DNA of 64,000 nucleotides, from NCBI RefSeq assembly GCF_001426565.1, contig NZ_LMFA01000021.1, positions 248,001 to 312,000 of the forward strand, given 5' to 3'. The notes below the pieces were generated by a model. That model ran no database searches. It saw only the letters and a list, made by a program, of their open reading frames with translations, and was not told the DNA's origin. Each line of letters starts with the position of its first letter. The stretch's first letter is position 1. Below are positions 63,313 to 64,000 of this stretch, in pieces. Both the position numbers and the translations under genes were made by a program. The DNA is from Rhizobium sp. Root482. Lineage in GTDB: Bacteria > Pseudomonadota > Alphaproteobacteria > Rhizobiales > Rhizobiaceae.

Positions 63313-63809
63313 GCGGCTGGCCGGCTGACATCGAGCGAAAGGCAACGGCGCTGATCGCCCTCTGCAGCGCCCGCGGGCTTATGGTCGCCACGGCCGAATC
63401 CTGCACCGGTGGGTTGATCGCCGGCGCCCTCACCGAGATCGCCGGCTCCTCCAGCGTCGTCGATCGCGGCTTCGTCACCTATTCCAACGATGCCAAGATG
63501 CAGATGCTGGGCGTCGATCCGGCAACGCTGGCGGCGCATGGCGCCGTATCGCGGCAGACAGCGATCGAGATGGCCCGCGGCGCGCTCGCCCGCTCGAAGG
63601 CGCAGATCGCGGTGGCTGTCACCGGCATTGCCGGCCCCGGCGGCGGTTCGGCGGAAAAGCCGGTCGGGCTCGTGCATCTGGCAACGGCGCGGCGCGGCGG
63701 CGACGTCTCCCACCGGGAAATGCGCTACGGCGATATCGGCCGCGACGCCGTGCGCCTCTCCACGGTGGAAACGGCGCTGGACATGCTGAAAGAAGCGACG
63801 GAAGACTGA
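63309..63809 (+). CDS. pncC: CinA C-terminal domain protein, nicotinamide-nucleotide amidase
   Basis: 166 residues, only the C-terminal (PncC) domain of CinA. The signature [18 protein letters not shown] is near 29-46 and [11 protein letters not shown] near 109. It deamidates NMN to NaMN for NAD salvage. ATG 63309 overlaps the ispDF stop (ATGA). No N-terminal molybdopterin-like domain is present, which is usual for this group. Confidence 0.93.
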   Translation: MSGWPADIERKATALIALCSARGLMVATAESCTGGLIAGALTEIAGSSSVVDRGFVTYSNDAKMQMLGVDPATLAAHGAVSRQTAIEMARGALARSKAQIAVAVTGIAGPGGGSAEKPVGLVHLATARRGGDVSHREMRYGDIGRDAVRLSTVETALDMLKEATED

Positions 63810-63840
63810 CCGGAAAGGTTGGGGACTGCCGGAACCCTAT

Positions 63841-64000
63841 TCAGGCCACGCCGTAGATCATGTCGGCGCGCTTCTCGAAGGCCTCGGAAAACATCCGGAA
63901 GGCGCGGTCGAACATGGAGCCCATCAGCGCGCCGAGAATGCGGCTCTTGAACTCGTAGTCGATGAAGAAATGAACCGTGCACCCGGTCTCGCCGACGGCC
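63841..64000 (-). CDS. Coq10/RatA-type START (SRPBCC) protein, 5' end beyond window
   Basis: Only the last 52 residues are visible. They read VHFFIDYEFKSRILG, then ALMGSMFDRAFRMF and a terminal EAFEKRADMIYGVA, the C-terminal strand and long helix of the Coq10/RatA family. In alphaproteobacteria such proteins are linked to ubiquinone trafficking; the E. coli homologue was named RatA toxin. No start or N-terminal region can be judged. It is convergent with the cinA-like gene, 31 bases apart. Confidence 0.75.
   Translation of the reverse strand, partial: AVGETGCTVHFFIDYEFKSRILGALMGSMFDRAFRMFSEAFEKRADMIYGVA

Noticed and set aside
1-64000. tRNA genes, CRISPR arrays, insertion sequences, prophage or an origin
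   Set aside because: I looked for T-loop GTTCGAA patterns between genes, regularly spaced repeats, transposase or integrase motifs and parS/DnaA-box clusters, and found none convincing.

Overview
The window is a stretch of alphaproteobacterial chromosome, about 60 % GC and densely coded. It is almost certainly from the Rhizobiaceae (Sinorhizobium/Rhizobium/Agrobacterium group). The evidence is the general amino-acid permease aapJQMP, the nifR3(dusB)-ntrB-ntrC-ntrY-ntrX-hfq-hflX locus, a fused ispDF, LpxI in place of LpxH, and rhizobial families such as PopZ/DUF2497, EipB/DUF1849, DUF3126 and DUF2849. I see no tRNA, rRNA, CRISPR array, prophage or insertion sequence. The species cannot be named from this sequence alone.

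Layout. (1) 1-5.4 kb, minus strand: valS (cut by the window edge), popZ, a TolC outer-membrane channel and an isoaspartyl-methyltransferase-like protein. (2) 5.7-10.3 kb: a PagL-like lipid A deacylase on plus, then exbB-exbD and comEC on minus. An iron-responsive-operator-like site lies in front of exbB. (3) 10.6-25.2 kb: citrate synthase gltA on plus faces a long minus-strand envelope and translation cluster, read as rpsB, tsf, pyrH, frr, uppS, cdsA, rseP, bamA, lpxD, fabZ, lpxA, lpxI, lpxB. This cluster links ribosome and nucleotide functions to undecaprenyl-PP, CDP-diacylglycerol, outer-membrane assembly and lipid A synthesis. (4) 25.4-38.9 kb: eipB; a plus-strand cassette ridA-like, GDPD, FemAB-like and HIT; azlCD; clpS-clpA; a phasin with a likely PhaR-type operator; DUF3126-cysE; an alpha/beta hydrolase; a small zinc-finger protein; an FAD monooxygenase; metC. 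(5) 39.2-43.5 kb: aapJQMP, with a hairpin separating the binding-protein gene from the membrane and ATPase genes. (6) 43.6-45.6 kb: a small accessory-looking patch with a secreted serralysin-type RTX metalloprotease and a tiny exported protein. (7) 45.7-50.7 kb, minus: an assimilatory sulfite-reduction cluster of cysG, DUF2849, cysI and DUF934, followed by fpr. (8) 50.9-64 kb: a deaminase and mazG on plus; a RIME-like palindromic repeat; hfq-hflX; the two nitrogen two-component systems ntrYX and dusB-ntrBC on minus; ispDF-cinA on plus; and the end of a Coq10/RatA-type START protein.

Most of the window is conserved core genome and I did not find a convincing entirely new multi-gene system. The observations most worth following are: two TGC-N3-GCA sites placed precisely on the phasin promoter; the IRO-like site over a perfect TATAAT in front of exbB; an NtrX that lacks the sigma54-contacting GAFTGA loop while its neighbour NtrC keeps it; two uncharacterised proteins (DUF934, DUF2849) locked into the sulfite-reductase operon; an open reading frame that continues in phase from the hfq stop codon into hflX; and the metalloprotease patch without an adjacent type I exporter. 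Many start codons were moved inward from the longest possible frame, because the Shine-Dalgarno position and family alignment favour the shorter form. Each such choice is stated in the entry.
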